From Mesostigma viride (Eukaryota > Streptophyta > Mesostigmatophyceae > Mesostigmatales > Mesostigmataceae): a DNA stretch of 64,000 bases. The notes below the pieces were generated by a model. It saw nothing but the letters and a program-made list of their open reading frames with translations, had not been told where the DNA came from and did not search any database. The stretch spans positions 1 through 64,000 of the forward strand of contig RPFO01002162.1 of the NCBI GenBank assembly GCA_009746045.1. The letters are read 5' to 3'. Positions 1 to 9,939 of the stretch are shown here, piece by piece. A program made the position numbers and the translations under genes. The first letter of the stretch is position 1; the number at the start of each line of letters is the position of its first letter.

Positions 1-212
1 GTTGCCGCAAGATTCCGTACACTTCGGGACATGGTGTCCCCGGACTGCTATGTCCAGCTGGAGACATGCAGAATTTGGGGCGCCTTGGTGAGGGTGCTTT
101 TGCGACGGTGGATCAATACAGGATGAAATCGGGTGAGGGGCCGGCCATGGCGGTGAAGAAGTTGAGATTGGAATTTCTTGCCGGTGGCCCAGAATTGCGA
201 GATTTCGCACAG
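1..212 (+). CDS. Kinase copy 1, exon 1 (partial; Gly-rich loop and ATP-binding Lys)
   Basis: The 5' part is cut by the window edge. From the in-frame ATG at 66 it encodes [15 protein letters not shown], then the AVKK motif with the ATP-anchoring lysine, ending DFAQ at the donor CAG|GTAAGC, phase 0. Relative to the right copy one G is missing in the sequence just before this ATG, which shifts upstream codons out of frame. Confidence 0.85.
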
Positions 213-1221
213 GTAAGCTTCTCCCTGCCCTTGGCACTAAGAAGGTGTTTCTTCACTGATCATGGTTAGACTGCAGGGCTGTCATGGCCCCACGCCACCA
301 GCCTTCGCTGTGGCCAGAGGCAAACCAGTGAATGCCCCATGCAGCTTTTTCCAAATCGCTGTGTTGATTGTATGCTTTCTTCTGTGTTGAGGCGGCGTAT
401 TTCATGGGCTCCCCTCCTATAATATGCCATCCTCCTCCTAGAAAAAAATCCAACTGCTGGTGAATTAAGGGGACTGCCCGGTGCCCCCCATCATCTGCGT
501 AGTACCAATTTTGCCGCTCCTTTCGTTCACAACTGTTGGTGGGCCACGACAACCTAAATCCTGTGTTTGTAGCTAGGCATCCATGCACTAGAGCGCGCCA
601 CTTGGCAACTATTAGACCAGCCCTCATGGAGGGAAGGTGCCCACCTGCAAGCATACTTGCTGCAGACAAGGAGGAGGAAGCGCACAAGGGGTTAATGCAG
701 CACTGGCACCTGGCAGTGTTGTATCGCAACACACAGGCATGCTTGCGCGCCACGTGGCATGTGCCCCGTTAGAGGGCAGTGCCATTGGTGAAATAGGAAT
801 TGCGTGATTGAAGCAGTCACCCCCATCAATGCATGGGAATCTGTGCCCGGGCATTTGTGGGTGGTGGCTTTGATCTTCACACACTAATCCCCTTTCCGTT
901 CCTTCCCTTTCAGTTTGCTTCCATTTGCATCTTAATTCCCCCCCGCCACTGCCACTGCCACTGCCACTGCCACTGCCACTGCCACTGCCACTGCCACTGC
1001 CACTGCCACTGCCACTGCCATTTCTTCTGCTTTCTCACCTTCTCTTCTCCCCCCCTCCCCTGGATGATCATATCACTTGGTTGGGGGTCATGGCTATGAC
1101 GCTATCATCTCGCACATTCAAACTCCCATGTCAGTCGTGAGCCCTGTTCCATTTCGCCTTCCACGTCTTGGCCTGACGCAACCTGTGACACATGTCCGCC
1201 TTGTGTGCTGTACACCCGCAG
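213..1221 (+). other. Kinase copy 1 intron 1
   Basis: Intron of 1,009 bp from GTAAGC to CCCGCAG. No coding signal is seen; open frames here (for example minus 253-753) lack any recognisable motif. It contains a (GCCACT)n array at 945-1020 of about 12.7 units, just after a C7 run. Confidence 0.8.
945..1020 (+). repeat. (GCCACT)n hexamer array in intron 1
   Basis: About 12.7 perfect copies of GCCACT. The same length, 76 bp, is kept in the right copy at 57935-58010, unlike the longer intron 2 arrays. Confidence 0.95.
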
Positions 1222-1475
1222 GAGGTGGCACTCATGAAGAAGCTGAAGCACAAGAACATCTGCCGCTTCCTTGGCGTGGGAGAGTACGCGGAGGATGGCT
1301 ACATGCCCCGGTTTGTGTGCATGGAGATGCTGCCAGGGGGTCCCTGGGCTCCCTGATCCAGAGGAACAGGGTCACGGTAGCGCAGGCGTTTCGATACGCG
1401 CGCGACATCGCGTGCGGCCTGGCCTACCTGCACGAATCCATCCCGCCCGTCATGCACCGAGACATCAAGCTGGAT
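1222..1475 (+). CDS. Kinase copy 1, exon 2 (alphaC Glu to HRD loop)
   Basis: Acceptor CCCGCAG|GAGGTG, donor GGAT|GTGGGT. It encodes [19 protein letters not shown], the hinge region FVCMEML, a GGSLGSLI turn, GLAYLHES and HRDIKLD. It is 254 bp here and 255 bp in the right copy: the G6 run is G5 (around 1336-1341), which breaks the frame within GGSLGSL. Confidence 0.9.
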
Positions 1476-1750
1476 GTGGGTGCTCAATTACTCCTTGTTG
1501 CAAGCATGTGGTGGTTGCTGGTTCTCTTGATCTTGCATAATTTCTGCGCATTTTAAGATTTCCATTGCCACCACATACGCAGCGTTCATGTCACGACCCA
1601 CCCATTGGGCTATCAAAGATGAATAGCCTGTCAGTAAAGGATGTAATACTAGTATTCCTGTAGTTATATATTGGAGCTTATGGGCCCCACCCATGCCCAG
1701 ACCTGAACTGTTGTGTTGTACTGTGGCAGATGGCATCCTACCACGGTCTT

Positions 1751-2274
1751 GAGGGAGGGAGGGAGGGAGGAGGGAGGGAGGAGGAGGGAGGGAGGAGGAG
1801 GGAGGGATCAGGGAGGGAGGGAGGGAGGGAGGGAGGGAGGGAGGGAGGGAGGGAGGAGGAGGGAGGGAGGGAGGGAGGAGGGAGGGAGGGAGGGAGGGAG
1901 CTAGGGAGGGAGGGAGGGAGGGAGGAGGGAGGGAGGGAGGGAGGGAGGGAGGGAGGAGGGAGGGAGGAGGGAGGGAGGAGGAGGGAGGGAGGGAGGGAGG
2001 GAGGGAGGGAGGAGGGAGGAGGGAGGGAGGGAGGGAGGGAGGAGGGAGGAGGGAGGAGGGAGGAGGGGGGGGGGAGGAGGGAGGGAGGAGGGGGGGGAGG
2101 GAGGGAGGGAGGGAGGGAGGAGGGAGGGAGGGAGGGAGGGAGGGAGGGAGGGAGGGAGGGAGGGAGGGAGGGAGGGAGGGAGGGAGGGAGGGAGGGAGGG
2201 AGGGAGGGAGGGAGGGGAGGGAGGGAGGGAGGGAGGGAGGGAGGGAGGGAGGGAGGGAGGGAGGGAGGGAGGAG
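1751..2274 (+). repeat. (GGGA)n / GGAGGGAG-type array
   Basis: About 520 bp of near-pure GGGA units with interspersed GGA units and short G runs on the sense strand. The intronic RNA would be able to form G-quadruplexes. Long open frames of Arg/Glu/Gly or Ser/Leu/Pro repeats across it are by-products of the period. Confidence 0.95.
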
Positions 2275-2460
2275 GGCACGGACGCAGTAATCCAGTGTGA
2301 GGTGGCAACAAGGAGGATGGAGAGATGAAAAGGTGTGAACTTGGATATGCTCTGGAGACCGCGGCGAATCGACGGTGCATACTGCTTGCAGCTGCTGGCC
2401 GCCCGCCTACCTTCCCTCCCGCCTTCTCTCCTGCCTTCTCTCCTGCCTTCGGGACCACGT

Positions 2461-2712
2461 GACCGCCTGACCACCTGACCACCTGACCACCTGACCACCT
2501 GACCACCTGACCACCTGACCACCTGACCACCTGACCACCTGACCACCTGACCACCTGACCACCTGACCACCTGACCACCTGACCACCTGACCACCTGACC
2601 ACCTGACCACCTGACCACCTGACCACCTGACCACCTGACCACCTGACCCTGACTGACCACCTGACCACCTAGTGACCACATGATCACCTGACCACTTGAC
2701 CACCTGACCATT
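2461..2712 (+). repeat. (GACCACCT)n octamer minisatellite
   Basis: About 30 units of GACCACCT with decayed ends. It lies about 90 bp upstream of the intron 2 acceptor. The right-hand counterpart is 59463-59706. Confidence 0.95.
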
Positions 2713-2802
2713 TGCTCACCCACCCGCCCACCCTCCCATCCACCTACACTCACGCACATGCGGTACATCGCTCGCGCCCACCCGCTCATGCAAGCGGCGC
2801 AG

Positions 2803-3116
2803 AACATTTTGATCGACGCCGAGGGGGTGGCCAAGATCACCGACTTTGGCCTAGGCAAGCTGGTTCACCGCGCGCTGGAGCGTCGCGCGCTCGCGAAAAG
2901 CTTTTTCACCAACACCGGGCGCGCAAGCCGCCGCAGGAGCCGCCTCAGCCCTGGTGACGACGCCAGCTTCAGCAACTCAAAGGGCAGCGGTTCTTACAGC
3001 GGGCAGGGTCTCCCAGGCCGCTCCGGCTCAGAGCTCAGCGAGAGGAGCTTCCGGTCGAGCAGCAAGTGGTCGCTGGATAACAGCCGCAACAAGCTCACTA
3101 GGATATTCTCACAAAG
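2803..3116 (+). CDS. Kinase copy 1, exon 3 (DFG and extended activation segment)
   Basis: Acceptor GCGCAG|AACATT, donor CACAAAG|GTGGGT, 314 bp, ends in phase 2. It encodes [20 protein letters not shown] and then about 85 Ser/Arg/Gly-rich residues ([44 protein letters not shown]) that lie between DFG and the APE motif of exon 4. The insert is basic and rich in candidate phosphosites. The identical exon is 59799-60112. Confidence 0.9.
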
Positions 3117-3440
3117 GTGGGTGGCAGCATGTGAGGTTGGGTGATGGCACCGCTTTCGCAGGGTACCTGTGCCCAGCCGTGTGCCTGCCGTTGTGGGCAA
3201 GGGGAAATGGATGATAGCGCAAGCTCAAGGGTCTGCTTGTTTTAACCCCTGCACCATCCGTCGGGCAAGGGGGCCGGTCTTTTCTTCCTTGGCAGCTGGA
3301 TGGAGCGGTATCCCACACGGCGCATGGTGACTGGTTTTCGCATCCTGCTGCGATGGGGGGGCTCCGACGTCATGTCTCCAGATTGTTTGCGGTTCATTAC
3401 CATTGGCGCAGGGGAGGGCACGGATCTCCCTTGCCTAGGG

Positions 3441-3830
3441 AGTTAGTGCAGGCTGAGAACTGGGAAACTCAGTGCACGCAGACAATGCCAAATGGCTTGT
3501 GTGGAAACGACGAGATGTCCACCTTGGCATTAGGATAGAATGGCACATATACCGCTGGTCAGCCGTCACTTGCGGCTGACCAGACTTTGCGTAAGTTAAG
3601 CCTAACTTACTGATCCTGGACGGACTAGCCTATCAGTTACAACCTGATCTAGTCAGTCCTAACATGACAACTACAGTCCCGGTACTGTGGTACCGGCTCA
3701 ACACATACTGAGTCTAGCCACGTGTCCATGCCACGACTGCTCTAGTCCAGCACCGTCCCAGTACCCAATTGGGCGCCGGCGGTGCTGGCACGTGTCCACT
3801 CAGGCTACAGGCGGGAGACTTAGACTAACT
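3441..3830 (-). repeat. 3' LTR of element A
   Basis: 390-bp direct repeat of 11510-11899 at a fixed offset of 8069, with only two substitutions noticed. It contains a perfect 9-bp hairpin (GGTCAGCCG/CGGCTGACC, 7-nt loop) near 3556-3580. Confidence 0.93.
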
Positions 3831-5184
3831 CCCAATTTAAGTTTTCTTTGGGTTTCAACAGAAACACACATAGCCATCAAATGGACGCAGCCATTCCCAA
3901 TGCCTTAGAAAAACTGTCAGATAACCTACTAGGACCCGGGCCAAGGTCACCTCACACATGTACAAGAGATGCATTAAAAAAGGCCCCATGTCTCAAGCAT
4001 GGTTTCTTAACCCCTAAACCGTCCTCGTGCCGATTTTCGACCACGAGTTTTACTCATGACTGGAATTCGGCATGAGTTTGTGCGCCCTGTAGAAATCTCG
4101 CGGGAAGGTTTTCGCGGGTAAAAATAGGACCGTTGGAAAGGTCTAGATTCACTCTATCCGTAGCACTCTTGAAAGACTGTATCTGACCACCGGACCAGGG
4201 TGAAAACCCTGGTCAAAGCTGACAGGGTACCCTAAACTGGTGACTCAAAATAGTCATAAGATATTTTGAGCATTATCTTGTGGGTCCCTGGGTGAAACAA
4301 GACATGGAAGTGCTTGGATGTAGTGCTTGGGTACACTTACAGTCCCCCCTGAAATACTAGGGTGAAATCCAAGGTATACGTGGTCCATCATGCATTGGTT
4401 GTGAAGTTTATACTCGCGACCCGCGCGCAGCTGTCTCCAAGCATATGCGGCAGTGGTTATGGTGAATATTGGTGGCACACAGGTTGAAATATGCGTTAAC
4501 ATGCATGTTTGCCAATATTCCATGCTTACCTATCATGTCCAGGTTCAAAACTGCACTAGAATGCTTGTTCTAGCCCCCCCTAAACTGGTGACTCAAATGA
4601 GTCACCAGTTATTTTTAGCTCCATCTGGTGGGCCCCTGGGGCAGTTACAATTTTTAGTGCTAGTATCCCATCCTAACTAGTAAATCTATCTACAAAACCA
4701 ACCCCAGGGGCAACTTATTGAGAAAAGTGGTCTATCATGCATTGTAAGTGGGTCACCGCGCACACTCACCGTACCCCCCTGAGGGGGTGCTATTAATAGA
4801 GCAGGGGGGCTAGTACTGGGACCACCCACTATACTCCCAGGTGGGCCCTCATATGGGGATGCTTGGTTCCCAGCATGGTCTAGAAATAATAATTAGGCTG
4901 AATGGGGGCACCTGTGGCGTACTATGAAACTGGTGACTCACCTTAGGCACGAGTGCGAGACGGTGGAGGGGTTAACTGAGTGAGATGGGTGCTCAAGGCC
5001 CCAGCATGTCATGGTCATCCAAACATGGTGTCCCAAAAAATTTATTCAATAAATAACACATTCATCACGTCCCAACTTTCTAGACCAGTGCTTCACACTG
5101 TCAGAAAACTACCCAGCTGCCACTGCAGCCTTTCAGCTGCAGTATTAGGCAGGGGGTCATGGGCTAACATGTACAACGTGCCAG
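3831..5184 (-). other. 3' non-coding region of element A
   Basis: 1.35 kb between the RNase H stop and the 3' LTR, with no supported ORF. ACTGGTGACTCA occurs three times (about 4237, 4587 and 4926); at 4584-4610 it forms an almost perfect palindrome around TGAGTCA. Plus-strand 3970-3981 is TGCATTAAAAAA, which in the element's RNA is complementary to the first 12 internal bases after the 5' LTR. Confidence 0.7.
3970..3981 (-). promoter_or_regulatory. Element A: 3' site complementary to the primer-binding position
   Basis: On the minus (RNA-sense) strand this reads TTTTTTAATGCA, the exact reverse complement of TGCATTAAAAAA at 11509-11498, the first internal bases after the 5' LTR. Pairing ends exactly at the LTR border. 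The A/T run makes the match less informative than the 17-nt one in element B. Confidence 0.5.
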
Positions 5185-6060
5185 TCACTTCAGACTGTAA
5201 CCAGGGTTCATCAACCCATACAAGACCTGGTACTGTTGTCCTGCTGCCTGTGGCACCTTGGTCAGTGCGTCTGCAGCATTGTCTTTGTCCTTGACGTGGG
5301 CTTTAGACTCCAGGTACTTGCATTCCTGTTTTAGCACAATCCAATCCAGGTCCGAGTGAACAGCCAAAGGATTGGCAAGGAAAGAGATGATAGATTGAGA
5401 GTCAGTCAGCAAATGTGCTTTCACTCCTGCAGAGCTACCAGCCTGGTGTTGAAGCCAGACCAGCAAGTGATTGAGATACCTTGCATGCAAGACAGAAGAT
5501 ACCACAGCCCTGCATTCAGCTACATTGCTACTCACAGCTTTCCTCTTGTGCAATCTACTGAACCAGGAGACTAGTGACTTCTTCCCACCTTGGTTATGCA
5601 GGAAAAACAATCCAGCCTCTCTGGCTTGAACCTTGGTAACTACCCTGGACTCCATTGAACTATCCATCATGCACGTGATGTGAATGGGAGTAAACAGATC
5701 GAGTGAGTGAAGCATCAAAGGTGGACCATCATGCAATAACTGCTTGATTGCCCGTGCTCCTACCTCCTGTAGTACCTCATCATCTACCCTGCTCACAAAA
5801 GCCAGGTGGGGTGCACATGTAGCACATAGCCAACCAAGCTTGCCTCTAATGGTAGGGCACAAGTCAGGGGTGATGGTGACAGGCAGGACATCCAGACAAG
5901 ACTTAATGTATTCAGCAGAGGCCTGCATGGAACAAGCCCGGCTGCCCTGCTGCTGCAGCAACTCAAGCATCATGCCACAGAACTTGACTGGCTCCTTGCC
6001 CAGCTCTAGCTGCTTGCCAATCTCAAAGCTAGCAGACACCTGAGCTATGAAAGCATCCAC
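5185..6060 (-). CDS. Element A: RT C-terminal part and Copia RNase H
   Basis: 291-residue open frame. It starts with the RT connection region (SFEIGKQLELG, VKFCGMM), then TIRGKLGWLCATCAPHL, matching the Copia block that precedes RNase H. RNase H acidic positions are visible in MMDSSMESR, NVAECRAV, LLTDSQSI and KDKDNAADALTK. It follows RT part 2 in a different frame, so a frameshift separates it from the HGDD motif. The right copy has an additional 2-bp deletion in this region. Confidence 0.85.
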   Translation of the reverse strand: MDAFIAQVSASFEIGKQLELGKEPVKFCGMMLELLQQQGSRACSMQASAEYIKSCLDVLPVTITPDLCPTIRGKLGWLCATCAPHLAFVSRVDDEVLQEVGARAIKQLLHDGPPLMLHSLDLFTPIHITCMMDSSMESRVVTKVQAREAGLFFLHNQGGKKSLVSWFSRLHKRKAVSSNVAECRAVVSSVLHARYLNHLLVWLQHQAGSSAGVKAHLLTDSQSIISFLANPLAVHSDLDWIVLKQECKYLESKAHVKDKDNAADALTKVPQAAGQQYQVLYGLMNPGYSLK

Positions 6061-6900
6061 TGCAGCTCTAGGACCTGAGAATTTAACTGATCATCCCCAT
6101 GCCATACAAACATCATCATTCCATCAGGGTGTGGGATGACAAACAAGCAAGGGTCAATGTCATCATAGGTGGCCCCTAGCTTCATGAATACCTCCTGTGC
6201 AGACAACCTAAATTTTTGGAGCTGACTGCAACCCTTCAACCCCCATGTTTGGCCTCAACAAGGGTTGTACAATATCCCTGTGCCACACCTTAGGAGTATT
6301 CACCACGTATACCTGACCTCTCCAGACCTGCTGTGCTATGGCAGGGTCACCCTTTTGAAAGGCTCTTTTGATATCCGTGGCTTTACACACATAATCCTTC
6401 CCTGTGTTGAGCTGATGCACAAACAAGGAAAGCAACACCTTAAGAGACGTTTGCTGAATACCAGGAGTATAAAGCTCAGCCTCTGTCAGCTCTGTAGAGC
6501 CCCTGAACTCAATGACATATGGCCTAGCATGGAAAATGGGTGGTCCCCCATCAGCTTGAGGTTTATGCTTGCACACAAACTTTAACCTTAGCTTCTTGGC
6601 TCCAGCTGGCATAGCATCAAGAGGAGTCACAGGTGGTGTGTGAGTGGGACTACGTGCATCTGGAACAACCCACTCCTCCCTGGCTTTGGTAAAAGCCTCC
6701 AGCCACTTAAGAAACCCAATCTGCGTCTGGCAGTCCCGTACAATATCATCGTAGGACAGGGGAGACATGGGATGCAACATCCCATCTACCAAGCCCAAAC
6801 GCAGAAGGGTGTAGCTTTTGAGAGTGTATGAGGTCCTCCACACGTACATGGTTCCTGACCTGGGAGGTACTCCAGGGCTTAACTGCATTGATGGCAGCAT
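6045..6900 (-). CDS. Element A: Copia-like reverse transcriptase, two frames
   Basis: Two overlapping minus-strand frames, 6208-6900 and 6045-6239. The first carries KKLRLKFVCKHK, RPYVIEFRGSTEL and the first catalytic Asp in ATDIKRAFQKGD, then VEGLQSAPKI where it breaks. The second continues with DDIDPCLFVI and the active-site motif WHGDD (6090-6101), where Copia RTs usually have YVDD. Homologous blocks occur in the same order in element B. The break near 6210-6240 is shared by both duplicated copies of A. Confidence 0.85.
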
Positions 6901-7978
6901 CCAACCCAGTGCTCATCTGGCTCAAAGGGATTTTAAAATGATCTAGAGGTACCTGTCCTACCCCTGCCACACTCAACCTCCCAGCTGAGATGACAACACC
7001 AGGGTAAGATACAAAAGGTTCCCCTAACAGGGCATTCCCTGAGTAACCCTCAACCACCTGAAATGGAGTGGGCATACCCAAGATTTGAATGATCACCTGA
7101 CCCTTGACCTGCATTTTTGTTTTGCCTGAAAAATCTGACACTCTAGCCCATGGTGAGGCCTTCATTTTCAGACCAGATACAGCTGCTGCACTGATGATGC
7201 TCACCTGTGCTTGGGTGTCTACAGCCAAAATACTAGGATCTTGACCTGCACCCCCTACAGCATTGACCTGTGCTGTACCTGTGGCCACAACTGCTTTAGT
7301 GTTGTGTGCCTTGTGCAAGGCCTTAAGAATCTCAGCAAATGACTTCCTGGGAACGACAGGATCTGCTCTCTCTTGTGACTCTTCCAGGTGTGAGGGAGGT
7401 GCTACCTGGTGCTCACCCTGTGCACCTTCCTCCTGCCCAGTTGGACTATTGGGTTGTAGTGTGGCTGCACTACTGAGGAATACAGGAGCTTCTACTGTGG
7501 TACTAGTGCTTGCATCAATGACGTCCCTAGCCAATTCATTGGGTGAAATCAATCCACCAGACTCCTGCTCTGAATCCATGTCCAAGAATTCTACCCCTGA
7601 CACGTCTGCCAGTGGTGGGTAATAAAGCTTGAGTCTATGCTTGCTGACCACACGCTCTCTGTCATGTTGTATAGTGACTGCAGTCCCTTCTTCATGAATC
7701 TTAGTGACTACAGCTGGACCGTGCCACCTTGCAGAGTGTGCTCTTCCTCTATCACCCTCTCTGAAAAACAACACATGGTCCCCCACTTCAAACACAGGCC
7801 TGGCATTATTTTTGTCTTTCTTTGCCAGCAACTTGGCTAAGTGCTGCCTTTGTGTGTTGTAGTGAGTGTTCACCTCTGAAGCATAGCTGCCTGGCTGAAG
7901 GCCAGTTGGGGTGATTTCCCCAAAAGGTGAGGACATTATTGGTTTGGCGTTTAGCTGGGTAGTCACCCCGCTGCCCAA
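6746..7978 (-). CDS. Element A: integrase C-terminal domain then retropepsin-like domain
   Basis: 410-residue frame. Residues from about 65 hold an integrase C-terminal (SH3-like) segment: FEVGDHVLFFREGDRG and RWHGPAVVTKI. After a Ser/Glu-rich linker comes a retropepsin-like block: AVDTQAQVSIISAAAVSG (Asp codon at 7217-7219), a beta-strand region KMQVKGQVIIQILG, and NALLGEPFVSYPGVVIS, equivalent to the ILG flap-partner motif. The usual DTG is DTQ. The end of the frame runs into the RT N-terminal region in another frame. The protease-like domain therefore lies after integrase, the reverse of canonical Copia order. Confidence 0.8.
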   Translation of the reverse strand: MGSGVTTQLNAKPIMSSPFGEITPTGLQPGSYASEVNTHYNTQRQHLAKLLAKKDKNNARPVFEVGDHVLFFREGDRGRAHSARWHGPAVVTKIHEEGTAVTIQHDRERVVSKHRLKLYYPPLADVSGVEFLDMDSEQESGGLISPNELARDVIDASTSTTVEAPVFLSSAATLQPNSPTGQEEGAQGEHQVAPPSHLEESQERADPVVPRKSFAEILKALHKAHNTKAVVATGTAQVNAVGGAGQDPSILAVDTQAQVSIISAAAVSGLKMKASPWARVSDFSGKTKMQVKGQVIIQILGMPTPFQVVEGYSGNALLGEPFVSYPGVVISAGRLSVAGVGQVPLDHFKIPLSQMSTGLDAAINAVKPWSTSQVRNHVRVEDLIHSQKLHPSAFGLGRWDVASHVSPVLR

Positions 7979-8823
7979 GATGCCCTGTCAGCATAGCTAC
8001 CAGAGTCAGCCAACCTGGATGGCATTTTTCTTATCACATCCCTGATGGCTCTCATGGTACGTTCTACCAACCCCTGACGTTCATGATCTTGAGCCCCAGA
8101 CACTTCTATCTTGGGCAGATCATTCCTGTCCTGAATGCAGAGGAACTGCTGATCCAGCATTACTTTTTCAATGGGGTGGAAACGTGCCAAGGCTATCTGT
8201 AAAGCTCTGTGCAACTGCTCTTTATCCATTCCAGGCAGAGGCTCCACTACCACAAACCTTGACCAGGCATCCTTTATGACTAGGTAGTATACCGTGTCCT
8301 TAACCACGTGTATAACATCCCCAACCAGTTTGCCTCTAGCCAGTGGTGGTGTGGCCACATGCCATTTCCTGGGCTTAGGAGCATATAGCTGACATTGCTC
8401 ACAGTGCTTACGTACGTGCTTGCACATCTGTTCCAGATCACGGCCTTGTATTTTATTGGCTAGCCTTTCAGCCACAGCCTCATGGCCCATAACCTTGTGC
8501 AGTTGCTCTGCTAGAGCACCGTACGTGATTACCTTTTCTGCTGCTGCACTAAGGGAAGCTATGGTGGGGTCACAAATCATGTGTGACAGTGTCATATCAT
8601 ATGCCACATCCCAATCCACATCCTCACTCTCAGGCAACACTTGGCAGACAGAAGGTAGCAGGTAACCATTTGTGAAAAATGGTGAGGGTAGCTTACAGGA
8701 GTCTCCCTGGTCTGCTGCCCCCGCGCGGTTGTAGCGCCCCGGCGTGTTCTTGTTATATGCCTGGGAGCCGTGCAGCGCGCTCCTGCTGCAATGGGGTGAT
8801 GTGTTTTCCAACAACCAGGACAA
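7963..8823 (-). CDS. Element A: integrase zinc finger and catalytic core
   Basis: 286-residue frame. HHCC zinc finger: HKVMGH ... CKHVRKHCEQC. The DDE core has Asp in GDVIHVVKD, then KDAWSRFVVVEPLPG, the second Asp in KVMLDQQF, and Glu in QGLVERTMRAIRD. It ends WAAG at a stop created in a G run; the next frame continues with VTTQLNAKP, so one missing G would explain the break. The N-terminal part overlaps the knuckle frame. Confidence 0.88.
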   Translation of the reverse strand: MSWLLENTSPHCSRSALHGSQAYNKNTPGRYNRAGAADQGDSCKLPSPFFTNGYLLPSVCQVLPESEDVDWDVAYDMTLSHMICDPTIASLSAAAEKVITYGALAEQLHKVMGHEAVAERLANKIQGRDLEQMCKHVRKHCEQCQLYAPKPRKWHVATPPLARGKLVGDVIHVVKDTVYYLVIKDAWSRFVVVEPLPGMDKEQLHRALQIALARFHPIEKVMLDQQFLCIQDRNDLPKIEVSGAQDHERQGLVERTMRAIRDVIRKMPSRLADSGSYADRASWAAG

Positions 8824-9939
8824 ACATCCACGTCAGAGCCATAATCAGGTTTGCCCTTCCAGCAATCATCCTTTAGGTGCCCCTCAGATAGGCACCTAGT
8901 ACAATGTTTGGTGGGGTCATGAGGCAACCTCTTGTCCCCCCCTGCTGGCTTAGCACCCCCTGGCTTGCTAGCTCCCCCACTTTGTTTTCTGTTTTTGTTG
9001 TTACTATTCTTCCCCCCCCCTTATTTCCACCTCCCCCACTTTTATTGTTTTTGTTTTTATCCCCCCCATTACCGCCTTCACCTGGGCCACCAGCGACTGC
9101 AACTGCTTTTTAGAGAGCCCCGTACCCGAGGCCTCCTCCCCCTTAACCTGCTTCACCTTTACATCCTTGGCTGCAGCAGCAAATGGCTCTAGGCACTGCT
9201 GCACATAAGCCATTGCTTTCCTGAAGTCCTCCCACTTATCCTTCAGACCTGCCAGTATAACTGACAGCGTGGTAGGGTCCAGTTCTGCCTTTTGCAACCA
9301 TAGGCGTACTAGGTACTTGGCATTGAGCTTCTTAAGCTCCTCATCCCCCTCTATGTACATGACATACTTCTTGTTGTCACTGACATAGTCACGCTTGTTG
9401 ACCTTGTACGCCTCTATCCACTGGAAGCCCATAAGTACTTCTAAGTGCTCCCCCGTGGTGACGAGTGCCCTAAGGTCTACCATGAACTGCGCCCACAAAA
9501 CATTTTCTGCCACATCCACCCCACTGCTGGCACGCTTTTGGTACAATTGTACCAACTGTTGGATGGGCTTGGCAGATTGATGTATAGGTGTGGATGCACG
9601 CAGGGATGCAAACCAGTCACGCACATTATCACTAGCATAAGCATGTGAGAGCTTGAACAACCATTCCCGAGCCTCATCCTGGGTATGGCCCTCTGGCAGC
9701 CCCGGGAATACTAGCTTATCCTCTTTCTTCTTGGGATCAAACCTGGGCCTACACAAGGCCATGTTGGTCGTGGTTGTCGTTCCTACGAGTGGCTGCTGCA
9801 GTTGCTGCTGCTGCTGCTCCCCGCCCGCTCGTTGCGCTGGTGCAGATTCTTGGTCGCCGTGTCCTCCTCTGCCCTGGTTTCCCCCCCTTTCTCCACCATC
9901 CTCCCCCTCATCCCTCCTGCGCTTGGGTTTGGTGCACAT
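8592..9939 (-). CDS. Element A: gag capsid region and CCHC zinc knuckle
   Basis: Two frames, 9004-9939 and 8592-8927. The first (311 residues) begins with a basic and Gln-rich stretch, then a capsid-like helical region (EAREWLFKLSHAY, LVQLYQKR, YLVRLWLQKAEL). It breaks in a G9 run at about 9012-9020. The next frame resumes with an Asn/Lys-rich linker and the knuckle CTRCLSEGHLKDDC. The knuckle order matches element B. The frame break at G9 is a likely homopolymer effect. Confidence 0.82.

Larger units (their letters stand above)
1476..2802 (+). other. Kinase copy 1 intron 2, with two simple-repeat arrays
   Basis: Intron of 1,327 bp from GTGGGT to GGCGCAG. It lies inside the catalytic-loop motif HRDIKLD|NILID. 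More than half of it is two arrays, GGGA type at 1751-2274 and GACCACCT type at 2461-2712; the rest shows no gene. Confidence 0.85.
1..7006. repeat. Left copy of a 7-kb direct segmental duplication
   Basis: Bases 2-7006 match 56991-64000 almost base for base: kinase exons 1-3, their introns and minisatellites, and about 3.6 kb of element A. Differences seen are mostly one-base indels (missing G at 64-66, missing C near 846, C7 versus C6 at 938-944, missing G in the run at 1336-1341), a GA present at 5474-5475 and absent from the right copy, and array lengths. The duplication is open at both window edges. Because both copies carry A at the same site with the same TSD and the same internal ORF breaks, A inserted first and the segment duplicated later. 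Confidence 0.95.

Noticed and set aside
253-753. 166-residue minus-strand open frame, duplicated at 57243-57743
   Set aside because: It lies in kinase intron 1 and has no motif; its conservation is due to the segmental duplication.
2461-2712. CRISPR-like regular array
   Set aside because: Units are contiguous octamers with no unique spacers and the genome is eukaryotic; it is a minisatellite.
1488-2858. 456-residue minus-strand frame rich in Ser-Leu-Pro and Gly-Gln-Val repeats (and its right copy near 58655-59854)
   Set aside because: It is the antisense of the GGGA and GACCACCT arrays plus kinase exon 3; no independent coding evidence.
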